Positions 37,091 to 45,560 of a stretch of 64,000 nucleotides of DNA are shown piece by piece. The stretch's first letter is position 1. Each line of letters opens with the position of its first letter. Under the pieces are notes generated by a model that made no database searches, was not told the DNA's origin, and saw only the letters and a program-made list of their open reading frames with translations. Source of the stretch: SHLQ01 sp964562985 (GTDB lineage: Bacteria; Actinomycetota; Acidimicrobiia; Acidimicrobiales; SHLQ01); assembly GCA_964562985.1 (NCBI GenBank), contig CAZLWE010000005.1:32722-96721 (forward strand), written 5' to 3'. Made by a program: the position numbers and the translations under genes.

Positions 37091-37351
37091 ATGCAGTTCC
37101 ATGCCGTGATCGACATCCAACTCCATGCCGGAATCGCCGACCCGCAGGGTTCGACGATCGAACGAGCGCTCCCAACGCTCGGCTTCGACGGCATCAGCAA
37201 CGTGCGCTCTGGAAAGAGCATTCACCTCGACATCGAGGCAGCCGATGCTGCCGCTGCCGAGGCGCAACTGGCTGAGGTGTGCGACAAGTTTCTGACCAAC
37301 CCGGTTATCGAAGGCGCAGAGATCAGCGTCCTCGAGACTGCGGGGGCATAG
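37091..37351 (+). CDS. purS: Phosphoribosylformylglycinamidine synthase, PurS subunit
   Basis: PurS is the small dimeric part of the three-subunit FGAM synthase that passes ammonia from PurQ to PurL. The 86-residue product opens MQFHAVIDIQLHAGIADPQG and has LPTLGFDGISNVRSGKSIHL, both typical of the family. It sits between purC and purQ, 3 bp before purQ. The matching small-type PurL is encoded at 48021. Confidence 0.95.
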   Translation: MQFHAVIDIQLHAGIADPQGSTIERALPTLGFDGISNVRSGKSIHLDIEAADAAAAEAQLAEVCDKFLTNPVIEGAEISVLETAGA

Positions 37352-37354
37352 CCG

Positions 37355-38035
37355 ATGGCTCCAAAGGTTGGAGTGGTCCGGTTCCCGGGCACGAATTGCG
37401 AGTTCGACACCGTCGAGGCCATTAATGCTCTCGGCGGCGAGGGTGAGATCCTCTGGCACGGCGATTCATCCATCGGCGACTCCGACGCGGTGATCATCGC
37501 TGGCGGTTTCGCCCACGGTGACTACCTCCGTCCCGGAGCAATCGCTCGCTTCTCGCCGATCATGGCAGCGATCACCGAAGCGGCGAACGGTGGCCTGCCC
37601 GTCATCGGTATCTGCAATGGCTTTCAGGTGCTGACCGAAGCCGGGTTGCTGCCCGGCGCGCTGCAGAAGAACGCAGGTCTGAAATTCATCAACGATTGGC
37701 AAGTGCTCGAAGTCGCCACCACCAACTCTGCGCTTACCAACGCAGCCACCGTCGGGCAACAGCTCAACATTCCGATCAACCACTTCGAAGGCAACTACAC
37801 CTGCAGCCCCGAGACGCTGGCCCAACTGCAAGCCAACGATCAGATCGTGCTCACCTACACCCCGAACCCCAACGGGTCGGTCGGTGACATCGCCGGCGTG
37901 TGCAACGAGGCCCGCAATGTTGTCGGCTTGATGCCACACCCCGAGCGTGCCAGCCACGAGTTGCTTGGCTCGACCGACGGCAATGTCTTGCTGCAGAGCG
38001 TTCTCGATGCGGTTGGCGCCGTTCGTCAGTCCTGA
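37355..38035 (+). CDS. purQ: Phosphoribosylformylglycinamidine synthase, PurQ glutaminase subunit
   Basis: PurQ releases ammonia from glutamine for FGAM synthesis. The 226-residue class I glutamine amidotransferase has the nucleophile in GLPVIGICNGFQVLTEAG (Cys) and the histidine/glutamate pair in LMPHPERASHELLG. The last five codons and stop lie inside the first copy of a 73-bp tandem repeat, so the very C-terminus (VRQS) is repeat-derived. The stop sits in the repeat's GTCAGTCCTGAC palindrome. Confidence 0.95.
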   Translation: MAPKVGVVRFPGTNCEFDTVEAINALGGEGEILWHGDSSIGDSDAVIIAGGFAHGDYLRPGAIARFSPIMAAITEAANGGLPVIGICNGFQVLTEAGLLPGALQKNAGLKFINDWQVLEVATTNSALTNAATVGQQLNIPINHFEGNYTCSPETLAQLQANDQIVLTYTPNPNGSVGDIAGVCNEARNVVGLMPHPERASHELLGSTDGNVLLQSVLDAVGAVRQS

Positions 38036-38310
38036 CGGACTTCCTCTCTAACCGAGTTGCTCGCCCAGGGGCTCACAACATCGAACCGTTGCCGTTCGTC
38101 AGTCCTGACGGACTTCCTCTCTAACCGAGTTGCTCGCCCAGGGGCNNNNNNNNNNNNNNNNNNNNNNNNNNNNNNNNNNNNNNNNNNNNNNNNNNNNNNN
38201 NNNNNNNNNNNNNNNNNNNNNNNNNNNNNNNNNNNNNNNNNNNNNTCACAACATCGAACCGTTGCCGTTCGTCAGTCCTCAGGGGGCTTCCTCTCTAATG
38301 GGCGTGCCGG
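38021..38310 (+). repeat. 73-bp tandem repeat spanning the scaffold gap
   Basis: The unit starts GTTCGTCAGTCCTGACGGAC at 38021, recurs at 38094 (period 73 bp), and a diverged copy starts at 38267. The second copy is cut after 52 bp by the N run; sequence resumes at 38246 with exactly the missing 21 bp of the unit. Each unit holds a CGTCAG-TC-CTGACG palindrome and a CGAAC...GTTCG inverted repeat. The third copy changes after 13 bp. The true copy number is hidden by the gap. No gene is seen between 38036 and 38441. Confidence 0.85.
38146..38245. other. Assembly gap (100 N)
   Basis: Exactly 100 N, a standard placeholder for a scaffold gap of unknown size. It falls inside a tandem repeat, the likely cause of the assembly break. 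Confidence 0.99.
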
Positions 38311-38441
38311 GTTCGTGAGAGTCTGGTGTCGAGCTGTCAGTCGGTGAGCACTTATCCTCTCTGGAGCCTGTTTGGGATTCATTCGGTTAGACCGTGCCCC
38401 CGGTGATTAAAGTCGCAGCGTCATGTGTCGACCTTCCATAC

Positions 38442-38888
38442 ATGGCGCTGCGGTTCCTATTGCTGGTGGTCGGCGCCGTGTTGCTGTCTGGCTGTGGCCT
38501 ATCTGAGGTTCCCGATGTGTTGCTTAGCGATCCTTTGGCTCGCCCAACGATCGCTCACGCAACCGAGATCCGCCACACAGGGACCGGCGGCTCTGGCCCG
38601 TTTATCCAATCCTCACCACCGCGCGTTATCACGTCGTATGAACTTGCACCCGAAAACCTCGAAGTAGCCGCAGCCGACATCCTTGCTCAGGCCGAAGATG
38701 CCGGCTGGGAGATAGAACCCGTCGGTCCGCGACTTCCCGACTCAGAACTTGAGAGCCCATGGAGCGGACGAAAGGAACTAAGCGACGGCGGTCGCATACG
38801 GACCCTCATCAGCTTCAGTCAAACTAAGGCTATTCCCGGAGGGCAGGATCCGGATTTCGCTAGCATCACCGTCGAGATCCGCTCCTAG
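38442..38888 (+). CDS. Predicted lipoprotein of unknown function
   Basis: From the ATG at 38442 the product has 148 residues with a lipoprotein signal (ALRFLLLVVGAVLLSGCG, lipid-bearing Cys near 18). The remainder has a pattern of one or two helices and strands (ENLEVAAADILAQAEDAGWE, then RTLISFSQTKAIPGG). I recognise no family. A longer frame to 38394 adds residues before the signal that do not look like a signal peptide. It follows the repeat region. Confidence 0.7.
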   Translation: MALRFLLLVVGAVLLSGCGLSEVPDVLLSDPLARPTIAHATEIRHTGTGGSGPFIQSSPPRVITSYELAPENLEVAAADILAQAEDAGWEIEPVGPRLPDSELESPWSGRKELSDGGRIRTLISFSQTKAIPGGQDPDFASITVEIRS

Positions 38889-39003
38889 TTCACAGCCGAC
38901 CACCAGACAGACGGGTCTGCCACGCAAGGTGAGCTCTACGGACAGGCGATGTCGTTTCGCTTTTGGGGGGTACACGCCAACTGGCTCAACAAACGGGACC
39001 CCC

Positions 39004-39861
39004 TCAGACGCACAGGCCGTCGTCTGTGACACCTCGGGTGCAAAGCGACTGACGATCGATCCGAGTCGCCGAGAATCCGAAGAGTTCCTCGCCGCTTGCG
39101 TCGCGCTCGATGAAGAACACGATCTCCACCCGGTAACCGTTTGACGAATCGTCTTTCAGTCCGGTGAGGTCATAGGTGGCCCTACCGCTTGAGGCATCGT
39201 TGCCTACGAGGTCGCCGACCTGGGTGATCGTGACGTCTTCGCCGAAGCCGTAGATGATGGCGAGTTGGGCAGCGAGCCCTTCGATGGTCTCCGCGAAGAT
39301 TCCGGCGTTGTCGTTGTCGATTTCTACACGACCGAGTCCGGGGTTCAAGATCGCGGTGTCGGACAGGAAGCGACTTGAGACATAGCCGATCAGCGAGCCA
39401 TCGCTGTTGGTTACCTGCCACCACGGCGTCGCGCCGAAGAAGGTGCATACGCCGGTCGGGATGAGTTCGTTGCCCCGTTCGATTGTGGCGAGCACCGCAT
39501 TGTTCGGACCGACACCATCACGCAGATTCAACCCGCCGTCCGGGTCGTCGAGCGCCACATCGACAAAGTGTGCTTCGAGGGCAGGAGCCGTGCAGGTTTC
39601 CGCAGCGGCCGTAGCCTCTGGTTCCGCTAGAGCTTCCTCGATCGACTCGGTTGAAATCTCGTCACCGATCTCTTCGCTTAGTGAGGTAGCAGGCGAGACA
39701 TCGGCAACGGCCAAGGACTCAGGACTCTCCGAGACGCTCTCGGCCAGGACCTCCGCTGCATCATCCTCTGAGGGCAGCGCGTTGCTTGCCGGTTCATCGC
39801 CGGCGCACGCTGTCGCCACGAGAACCGTGGCAACAAAGAGGAGGAGCAGTCGCTTGCGCAT
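39004..39861 (-). CDS. Lipoprotein with SH3b-like domain
   Basis: ATG 39861 gives 285 residues with a lipoprotein signal (RKRLLLLFVATVLVATAC, Cys near 19), then an acidic Ser/Glu/Ala-rich spacer to about 90. A bacterial SH3 domain follows (LNLRDGVGPNNAVLATIERG, then WWQVTNSDGSLIGYVSSRFL). The C-terminal 100 residues form an unrecognised domain with two Cys near the end. SH3b domains often bind cell-wall peptides, so a surface role is likely. The 115 bp between this gene's end and the previous gene's end show nothing. Confidence 0.78.
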   Translation of the reverse strand: MRKRLLLLFVATVLVATACAGDEPASNALPSEDDAAEVLAESVSESPESLAVADVSPATSLSEEIGDEISTESIEEALAEPEATAAAETCTAPALEAHFVDVALDDPDGGLNLRDGVGPNNAVLATIERGNELIPTGVCTFFGATPWWQVTNSDGSLIGYVSSRFLSDTAILNPGLGRVEIDNDNAGIFAETIEGLAAQLAIIYGFGEDVTITQVGDLVGNDASSGRATYDLTGLKDDSSNGYRVEIVFFIERDASGEELFGFSATRIDRQSLCTRGVTDDGLCV

Positions 39862-39937
39862 GTGAAGAGTATCGGTGCGCGCGAGGCCGACCTGTACAGG
39901 GGAGCGCACCCCAAAGATGAGAGATCTTCTGCGGGAC

Positions 39938-40330
39938 CTACGCCCCCGGGTTCAGCCGGAGTAGCGAGAAGCCAAGGGTGGTCGCGACCGACACCCACAC
40001 GATCGTCGGTGCGATTAGCAGTCCAGCCAACCGTTCGACACGCCACGCGGCGATGACCGCGAGCACGACAAGCACCAGGGTGGCGACAAGCCACCAGGCA
40101 GCTAGTCCCAATCGACCCGGGCCGAACACAAACGCTTCCCACGCAACAGCGACGACGAACTGCGCGGCGAGCAAACCCAACGCCAGAGACCGACCGCCTC
40201 GATCGCTCGAGAACAAAACCGCTACGGCGATTGCTTGGAGAAACCACAGCGTGAACCACGCCGTGGGGAACGCCCAGTCCGGAGGTATCCACGATGGCTT
40301 TACAAGACTCTCGAAGAAGGTCACCAACAA
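39938..40330 (-). CDS. TspO/MBR-family membrane protein
   Basis: TspO proteins bind tetrapyrroles and related ligands. The 130-residue product has the family core PPDWAFPTAWFTLWFLQAIA near the N-terminus (usual PPxWxFxxxWxxLY) followed by three more hydrophobic segments, ending near residue 125. It is a little shorter than the usual 150-160 residues, missing part of TM1. Starts TTG, TTG or GTG are in frame near 40330 and none has a clear ribosome site. Confidence 0.78.
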   Translation of the reverse strand: MLVTFFESLVKPSWIPPDWAFPTAWFTLWFLQAIAVAVLFSSDRGGRSLALGLLAAQFVVAVAWEAFVFGPGRLGLAAWWLVATLVLVVLAVIAAWRVERLAGLLIAPTIVWVSVATTLGFSLLRLNPGA

Positions 40331-40347
40331 ATTGTGCCAGAAGCTAG

Positions 40348-40419
40348 TTAGCCATCGGCGAGCGACTCAACGAGCGCCTTCACGTGATCGTGTATTTCGT
40401 CGCGTATCCACGAGAACAT
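40348..40419 (-). CDS. Possible 23-residue leader peptide before the TspO-like gene
   Basis: An ATG at 40419 follows GGAGAG by 6 bp, a better ribosome site than most in the window. It encodes 23 residues (MFSWIRDEIHDHVKALVESL, then ADG), an amphipathic helix in outline. It ends 17 bp before the TspO-like start. It may be a leader peptide aiding translation of that gene, or chance. Confidence 0.35.
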   Translation of the reverse strand: MFSWIRDEIHDHVKALVESLADG

Positions 40420-40453
40420 CGAGGACTCTCCAGTTCCTACACTTGGTCTCATC

Positions 40454-41728
40454 GTGGCCTTGACCGAGAAACAACAGCGACAGGTCGACGCCATCGCGTC
40501 GCTCGTAACCCAAGCCGACCCTGATTCGATTCGCCAGGGCATCGAGCTGACCGCCGCGCTCGACGATCAGGCGGTATTCGCAGCCCTGCTCCACGGACTC
40601 GTGAGCAACCAAGCCGTATCGCTGGCCACAAACAAGCGCTTTCCGTCTCATCGCCGATTTCCGAGCCCGCAGCGGGCTGACCTCTTCGATGTCGGCACCG
40701 GGGATCAGGCCCTTCTGGATTTGGGCATGATCCATCTTCTCGCCGCGTCCGACCTACCTGAGCGCACCGCTGTCACCTCGATCGCCCTCGGGACCCCGAA
40801 ACGCAAGTTTGCGAAGCCGCCCACAAGAATATGGCTCGACGGGCTGGACCGATTCACGGAGTTGACGCACGTAGATCTGCACCTCACCAGTCTCGATGAG
40901 GGATTGGACCTAAGCGTTTTGGAGCGCTGCACCAAGGTCACCCACCTCCGTTTCCGTGGCGCGGTGCTACCCGGACCCATACCGCCGATGCCGCAACTTC
41001 GCGAGATCAACGGTGTTCAGGTGCAGTTCGCATCGGGCGCAGAGTTTCCCGAGCTCAAGTTCATTCGTGGGCAACTCCAAGCTGACGTGCCCCTCGATGT
41101 GAGCCTTATGCCGAAGTTGAGCGAGCTCGAAGTGCGCGGTCAGGTGCGCCTGCACGGCTTCACCACACTGAAAAAGCTCTGGTGCTCCCGAGGAGAGGCG
41201 GAGCTCGTCGGGTGCGAACGGGTCGATCATTTGCGCGTGGGCACCGAGGCCTTTCACGCCCCTGACCTTCGTGAGGTCGGTTTGCTCGACCAGGTCAGCC
41301 TGGGCTTGGACATCGGTCAGCTCACGAGAGTCGACAAGCTGAAGTTGAATCGGAGCTCCAAGCTCAGCAAAGTCCACCTCCCGCCAGGTACCAAACTCGC
41401 CGATCCTCGAGTGGTGCTCTGGGGACCGGTCCTTACCGACCTGGGCAACGTTGGCGAATTGGAAGGCATGACGAACCTCATGATGTCGCGAGTGCGCAAC
41501 CCGCTCTCGCTCGAGCCCCTTCGACATGCGCAGTCGCTGCGAGTTCTCGACATTCGGAATTCGCCGGGAATCACCGACCTGTCACCACTCGTGGATCTAC
41601 CAAACCTGGAGATTCTGGTCATCGACGATCGCAGTACGGACAAGATTCCTGCGGAGCTGACAGCCAAGGTCCAAAAATTCTGGCGGCCAGGCGGGCGCGC
41701 GAAAAAGCGAGCTACGAAGCAAGCCTGA
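40454..41728 (+). CDS. Leucine-rich-repeat-like protein
   Basis: The 424-residue product starts with GTG and has no signal peptide, so it is probably cytosolic. Residues about 130-400 show leucine-rich-type repeats, such as LTHVDLHLTSLDEGLDLSVL, VTHLRFRGAVLPG and LRVLDIRNSPGITDLSPLVD. The C-terminus is very basic (RAKKRATKQA). The first 100 residues resemble no family I know. It converges on the VWA gene with a 17-bp overlap at the ends. Such repeats usually bind proteins; the partner is unknown. Confidence 0.7.
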   Translation: MALTEKQQRQVDAIASLVTQADPDSIRQGIELTAALDDQAVFAALLHGLVSNQAVSLATNKRFPSHRRFPSPQRADLFDVGTGDQALLDLGMIHLLAASDLPERTAVTSIALGTPKRKFAKPPTRIWLDGLDRFTELTHVDLHLTSLDEGLDLSVLERCTKVTHLRFRGAVLPGPIPPMPQLREINGVQVQFASGAEFPELKFIRGQLQADVPLDVSLMPKLSELEVRGQVRLHGFTTLKKLWCSRGEAELVGCERVDHLRVGTEAFHAPDLREVGLLDQVSLGLDIGQLTRVDKLKLNRSSKLSKVHLPPGTKLADPRVVLWGPVLTDLGNVGELEGMTNLMMSRVRNPLSLEPLRHAQSLRVLDIRNSPGITDLSPLVDLPNLEILVIDDRSTDKIPAELTAKVQKFWRPGGRAKKRATKQA

Positions 41729-42878
41729 CGATTCGCTGACCACGTAGGTGGCGCTCGTCCCCATCTGGGGGAAGCACCCACAACACATCGCAAGGCGGAC
41801 GAACCTTTGGTGCAGCCGCTTTGCCGTCGGTGAAATACACGGCAGCGTCGTACCGAGGCTTTGCTTCGTTGAGCCATTGGAGTGCTGGATCGAAGTTGGT
41901 GCCTCCGCGACCCCGTGCCTTCTCCGGTGAGCTACCGAGGTAATCCCAAGCGCTTCGTACCTGATTGTCGGCTTCTACGATCGTCACCTGCGAACCCTGT
42001 CGCCAGATCGAATGCACTTCGGTAAAGAACTCCGAGAACGCCCCGTCTTTGACTGAGCCACTCGTGTCGATGATCACCGCGAGCCGGTGCAGTCGCTTCA
42101 CTTTGATCCCCGGGTACGTGCCGTATCGCTTTGACGGTCGCCGCAGGGTGTTCGCTATACGGGTGCGCCGGCTGGAGGCGGCGAACAGACGAATGACTCG
42201 GCGCCAGTCGACGGTCGGTTGAAGATCGTTGATCAATTCCTCGACCAGCGCCTGGATGACCTCGGGAACGACTGCGAAGTCGTCCCCGGATCGATCGCGG
42301 GCGTCTCGAACGGCTTTGGCGAGTTCATGCTCGCCGATCGTCTGCTCTTGTTCGTCTTGCATCGATGCGCCGTCGTCGCCTGCGGGGTCCTGCAGCATCT
42401 CCTCAGGGATCTCGTCTTGGTGCTCGAACAATTCGCCGTAGTACCACTCGAGGGTCATGTCGGGTGGCAGCGGAAAGCTGAATGATTCATGGGTCGCCGA
42501 CCAGGGTGGGAGAGGCCACCGGTCGCCCATCATCTGGTTCACCACGATGTCGGATGCGAGCGCAAAGACTCTCGGGTCCATGTCGGGTTGGAGCCGAGCG
42601 CGGTGCTTGAGCAACGTCGCCAGCGTGACCTGTTTGATCGCGGCGCTCCGTTGCCCAGGGAGTTCGAGCTCGTTGAGGAAATACTCCGGTTCGATCGAGA
42701 GCGTCGGGCGTCCATTTCGAAACGACACACTCACCCGTGTCGCCTCGGCGCTGATCTTGCGATTGATTCCCGATAGGAGATGACCAAAGAACGGCTCTTC
42801 GCGAATAAGGCCAATGACGGCCCGTCCGAGCTCTTCGTTCGTCTCAGAGCGGCTCGGACCATCGTCGCCTTCGCTCAT
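41712..42878 (-). CDS. VWA-like metallopeptidase-family protein (DUF2201), zinc motif lost
   Basis: Such proteins work with MoxR-type ATPases. The 388-residue product has a DUF2201-like N-terminal half (VTLATLLKHRARLQ, DIVVNQMMGDRWPLPPW) and a C-terminal VWA-like domain with the MIDAS motif DTSGS at about 271-275. Where relatives have an HExxH zinc motif, this protein reads QVTLATLLKH, so peptidase activity is unlikely. A low-complexity acidic stretch covers about 155-185. It overlaps the upstream ATPase gene by 4 bp. Confidence 0.78.
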   Translation of the reverse strand: MSEGDDGPSRSETNEELGRAVIGLIREEPFFGHLLSGINRKISAEATRVSVSFRNGRPTLSIEPEYFLNELELPGQRSAAIKQVTLATLLKHRARLQPDMDPRVFALASDIVVNQMMGDRWPLPPWSATHESFSFPLPPDMTLEWYYGELFEHQDEIPEEMLQDPAGDDGASMQDEQEQTIGEHELAKAVRDARDRSGDDFAVVPEVIQALVEELINDLQPTVDWRRVIRLFAASSRRTRIANTLRRPSKRYGTYPGIKVKRLHRLAVIIDTSGSVKDGAFSEFFTEVHSIWRQGSQVTIVEADNQVRSAWDYLGSSPEKARGRGGTNFDPALQWLNEAKPRYDAAVYFTDGKAAAPKVRPPCDVLWVLPPDGDERHLRGQRIVRLAS

Positions 42879-43969
42879 AGTGAGCCGAGCGTGAGTTCAG
42901 CGAGTCTCTTATCGCGCATGGTCTCCACCACTTCGGGACCAGCATCTCGAACGAGGTCGCGGTGCAAGGTGAGGCGAAGGTCGCTCGGGAGCACATCGCT
43001 GGTGAGAAACGAAATGAGGTTCGAACCCTGATCCTCGGTGGGAGCGAATCCGTTGTCGGTGAGTGCCAAGTAGAGCCGTACGGTCATCGCATTGAGGCGA
43101 TCGAGGCGAATGCCGTCGTCATCGCTCGCGAGGTCGCGAAGCCGAGCCTCGGTGCCCGACCACGCGTCGTTCAGGATTTCATCGGGGGAGATCAACTGAT
43201 TGAGATCGTCGTTGACGAACGACATGAAGGCGGTCGCGGCCTCGCTGTCCAGGGCGCTGAGTGCCAGCGCATGCACGTGGGCCCATTCGGCTCGCAGATC
43301 GTCGATCGGTTTGATCTGTTCGAAGAAGTACGTCAGTGACCGGGGGGTGGTTCGGGATCCGGTCACCATCTCCGGATAGGTCAAGACGAATGCAATACCT
43401 CGCTCGTCGACGCCTGCGTCGACCGCCCAGCTCGCCCATACTTTGTGATCGAACTCCATGCTCACATGCAGCATGCGGGTCAACATGGCGTCGTCGAGTG
43501 GAGTGACGCTGTAGTCGGCGCCTTCGGGGTTGGCGGTCACGACCATGTGCCAGTCCGGGGGCAATGACCAACTGACCAGCTCGCCGCGTTGGAGCAGCTG
43601 CATGATGCCTCGCAGGATCCGATCGTCGGCCCGGTTGAAGTCGTCGAGCAACAAGATGCCGGGACCGGCCTCGGTTGGCACCCAGTCCGGGGGAGCGAAG
43701 TGGGTCGAGTCTCCCTGAATGACCGGAAGACCATGAAGGTCACCCATCTCCTCGAACTGCGCAGGTGCGACGTATGCGAACTTCCACCCGTTGTCGCGAG
43801 CGATATCTTCGACGAGCGCCGTCTTTCCGATCCCGTGAACTCCCCATACGCAGATCGGGGTACGGTCACCATCGCCTGTGGCCGCGTTTAGGGTCACACG
43901 TTCAATAAAGGTGCGCACGCCTGCGGCGCTCAATTTGGCGCCGAGGAGTGTTGGTCCGTGAGTACTCAT
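42875..43969 (-). CDS. MoxR-type AAA+ ATPase
   Basis: MoxR ATPases act as chaperone-like remodelers and are often paired with VWA proteins. From ATG 43969 the product has 364 residues with Walker A GVHGIGKTAL near 43-52 and Walker B GILLLDDFNRADDRILRG. The sensor segment WHMVVTANPEG and arginine finger region LTRMLHVSMEF follow. The C-terminal 130 residues are helical. It overlaps the VWA gene by 4 bp (ATGA), so the two form a pair. Confidence 0.88.
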   Translation of the reverse strand: MSTHGPTLLGAKLSAAGVRTFIERVTLNAATGDGDRTPICVWGVHGIGKTALVEDIARDNGWKFAYVAPAQFEEMGDLHGLPVIQGDSTHFAPPDWVPTEAGPGILLLDDFNRADDRILRGIMQLLQRGELVSWSLPPDWHMVVTANPEGADYSVTPLDDAMLTRMLHVSMEFDHKVWASWAVDAGVDERGIAFVLTYPEMVTGSRTTPRSLTYFFEQIKPIDDLRAEWAHVHALALSALDSEAATAFMSFVNDDLNQLISPDEILNDAWSGTEARLRDLASDDDGIRLDRLNAMTVRLYLALTDNGFAPTEDQGSNLISFLTSDVLPSDLRLTLHRDLVRDAGPEVVETMRDKRLAELTLGSL

Positions 43970-44198
43970 AGTGGTGCCACGGTAGGGCAATGAGGCTGCC
44001 AAGTGTCGCCATCGTCTTTACCGGAACGAAAACCTGTCGATTGAAGGTCTATGTCACATGGGTGGCCCCACGCCCCGGAATCTCAGAAGATGAAACGGAT
44101 GCGCGCTAGATTGCAGTCGGTGGTTCATGAACTCCTTTGCACACGTGGTGGCTCCATCCATCGGCGCGTCAGGGTAACTACGATCGACTAAGAGAGAA

Positions 44199-45560
44199 AT
44201 GCCGCTCGCTATCACCCTGCTCATCACCTTCCTCATCATCCTTGTGATGGTGGGCTTCAACGCGCTGTACGTTGCGGCCGAGTTCGCGACCGTTGGTTCG
44301 CGTCGCTCGCGCGTTCAAGAGAGCGCCGAGTCTGGTAGCTCACAGGCCAACGGCTTGCTGATGATCTTGCAAGATCACTCGAAGCTCGACAATTACGTTG
44401 CCGCGTGTCAGGTCGGCATCACCTTGTCGAGTCTCGTGGCCGGTGCTTTTGGCCAAGCGCAGCTGACACCAATCTTCGAAGATATCCTCGGCGGCTTTGG
44501 CGGGCGAACGCTAGCGATCGTCGTCGTGCTCTTGTTGGTGACATCCCTTCAGGTGGTGTTGGGCGAGCTTCTCCCGAAGACCATCGCGCTTCGATACCCG
44601 GAACGCTTGGCGACGGCCACGTTGCCGCCAATGAGGATCAGCCAGTTTTTGCTCCGTCCACTCGTGGCCGTCTTCAACGGATCGGCCTTTTGGTTGATGG
44701 CCAAGCTGAACCTCCAAGTCGAGAAGGGCCACACGCAAGTCCATTCCCCGCAAGAACTCGCCGGCCTCTATCGGGAGAGCGCGGAGGGCGGTCTTATCGA
44801 TACGGCCGAGCGTGAGATGCTCGCTGGAGCCCTCTCCGTTTCGAACCGAGTCGTCCGCGAGATCATGACGCCACGACGTCGCCTCGTGATGGTTGAGAAG
44901 GACGTGCCGATCGACGAAGCGCTGCAGACGCTGTCGGCGAGCCCGTACTCACGGTTCCCGGTCACCGACGGTGGAGAAGACGTCGTTGGTCTCGTGACCT
45001 TGCGAGAGATCTTCACCGCCAATGAGAACGGAACGGCGCAGACCGTCGGCGACGTCGCATCTGAAGCGATGGTCGTTGGGGAAGTGTTCGACGTTCCACC
45101 GTTGCTCAACACCTTCTCGACCGAAGGCGTGCACGCTGCGATCGTGGTCAACGAATTTGGCACGATCTCCGGACTCGTGACCCGCGAAGATGCCATCGAA
45201 GAGATCTTCGGTGAGTTCAACGACGAGTTCGACGTCGAACCAGATCCGATCACCATCGCTGGGTCCGATGTGTCCGTGCGTGGCGACGTACTGCTCAAGA
45301 TTCTGAACGAGCGGTTCAAGTTCGCATTGCCCGACGATGAGATTGATACCGTCGGCGGCTACGTCTGGCACCACCTGGGCCGGCTCCCAGCAGTGGGCGA
45401 CGAAATCCCGATCGTTACCGCAGCCCACATTGCGGCCCTCAACAGCGAAGAGGACGACGTAGAAGCGCCGCCGCCCCACCCGCCATTGCGCGTTGACTCT
45501 GTCGACGGAACGCTCGTCGACCGAGTGAGCTTCACCACCGAGGTGGCCTCCGATGAGTAA
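44199..45560 (+). CDS. HlyC/CorC (CNNM/DUF21) family transporter 1
   Basis: This family has been tied to magnesium/cobalt export and resistance. The 453-residue product has a DUF21 membrane part (LAITLLITFLIILVMVGFNA near 3-22, and three further helices to about 170). A CBS pair follows (PIDEALQTLSASPYSRFPVT, then VNEFGTISGLVTREDAIEEI). The C-terminal CorC_HlyC domain has VGGYVWHHLGRLPAVGDE. It overlaps the second copy by 8 bp, so the two probably form a unit. Confidence 0.88.
   Translation: MPLAITLLITFLIILVMVGFNALYVAAEFATVGSRRSRVQESAESGSSQANGLLMILQDHSKLDNYVAACQVGITLSSLVAGAFGQAQLTPIFEDILGGFGGRTLAIVVVLLLVTSLQVVLGELLPKTIALRYPERLATATLPPMRISQFLLRPLVAVFNGSAFWLMAKLNLQVEKGHTQVHSPQELAGLYRESAEGGLIDTAEREMLAGALSVSNRVVREIMTPRRRLVMVEKDVPIDEALQTLSASPYSRFPVTDGGEDVVGLVTLREIFTANENGTAQTVGDVASEAMVVGEVFDVPPLLNTFSTEGVHAAIVVNEFGTISGLVTREDAIEEIFGEFNDEFDVEPDPITIAGSDVSVRGDVLLKILNERFKFALPDDEIDTVGGYVWHHLGRLPAVGDEIPIVTAAHIAALNSEEDDVEAPPPHPPLRVDSVDGTLVDRVSFTTEVASDE

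Noticed and set aside
38021..38310. Considered a CRISPR array at the 73-bp repeat
   Set aside because: The whole 73-bp unit repeats with no variable spacers and no cas genes are near.
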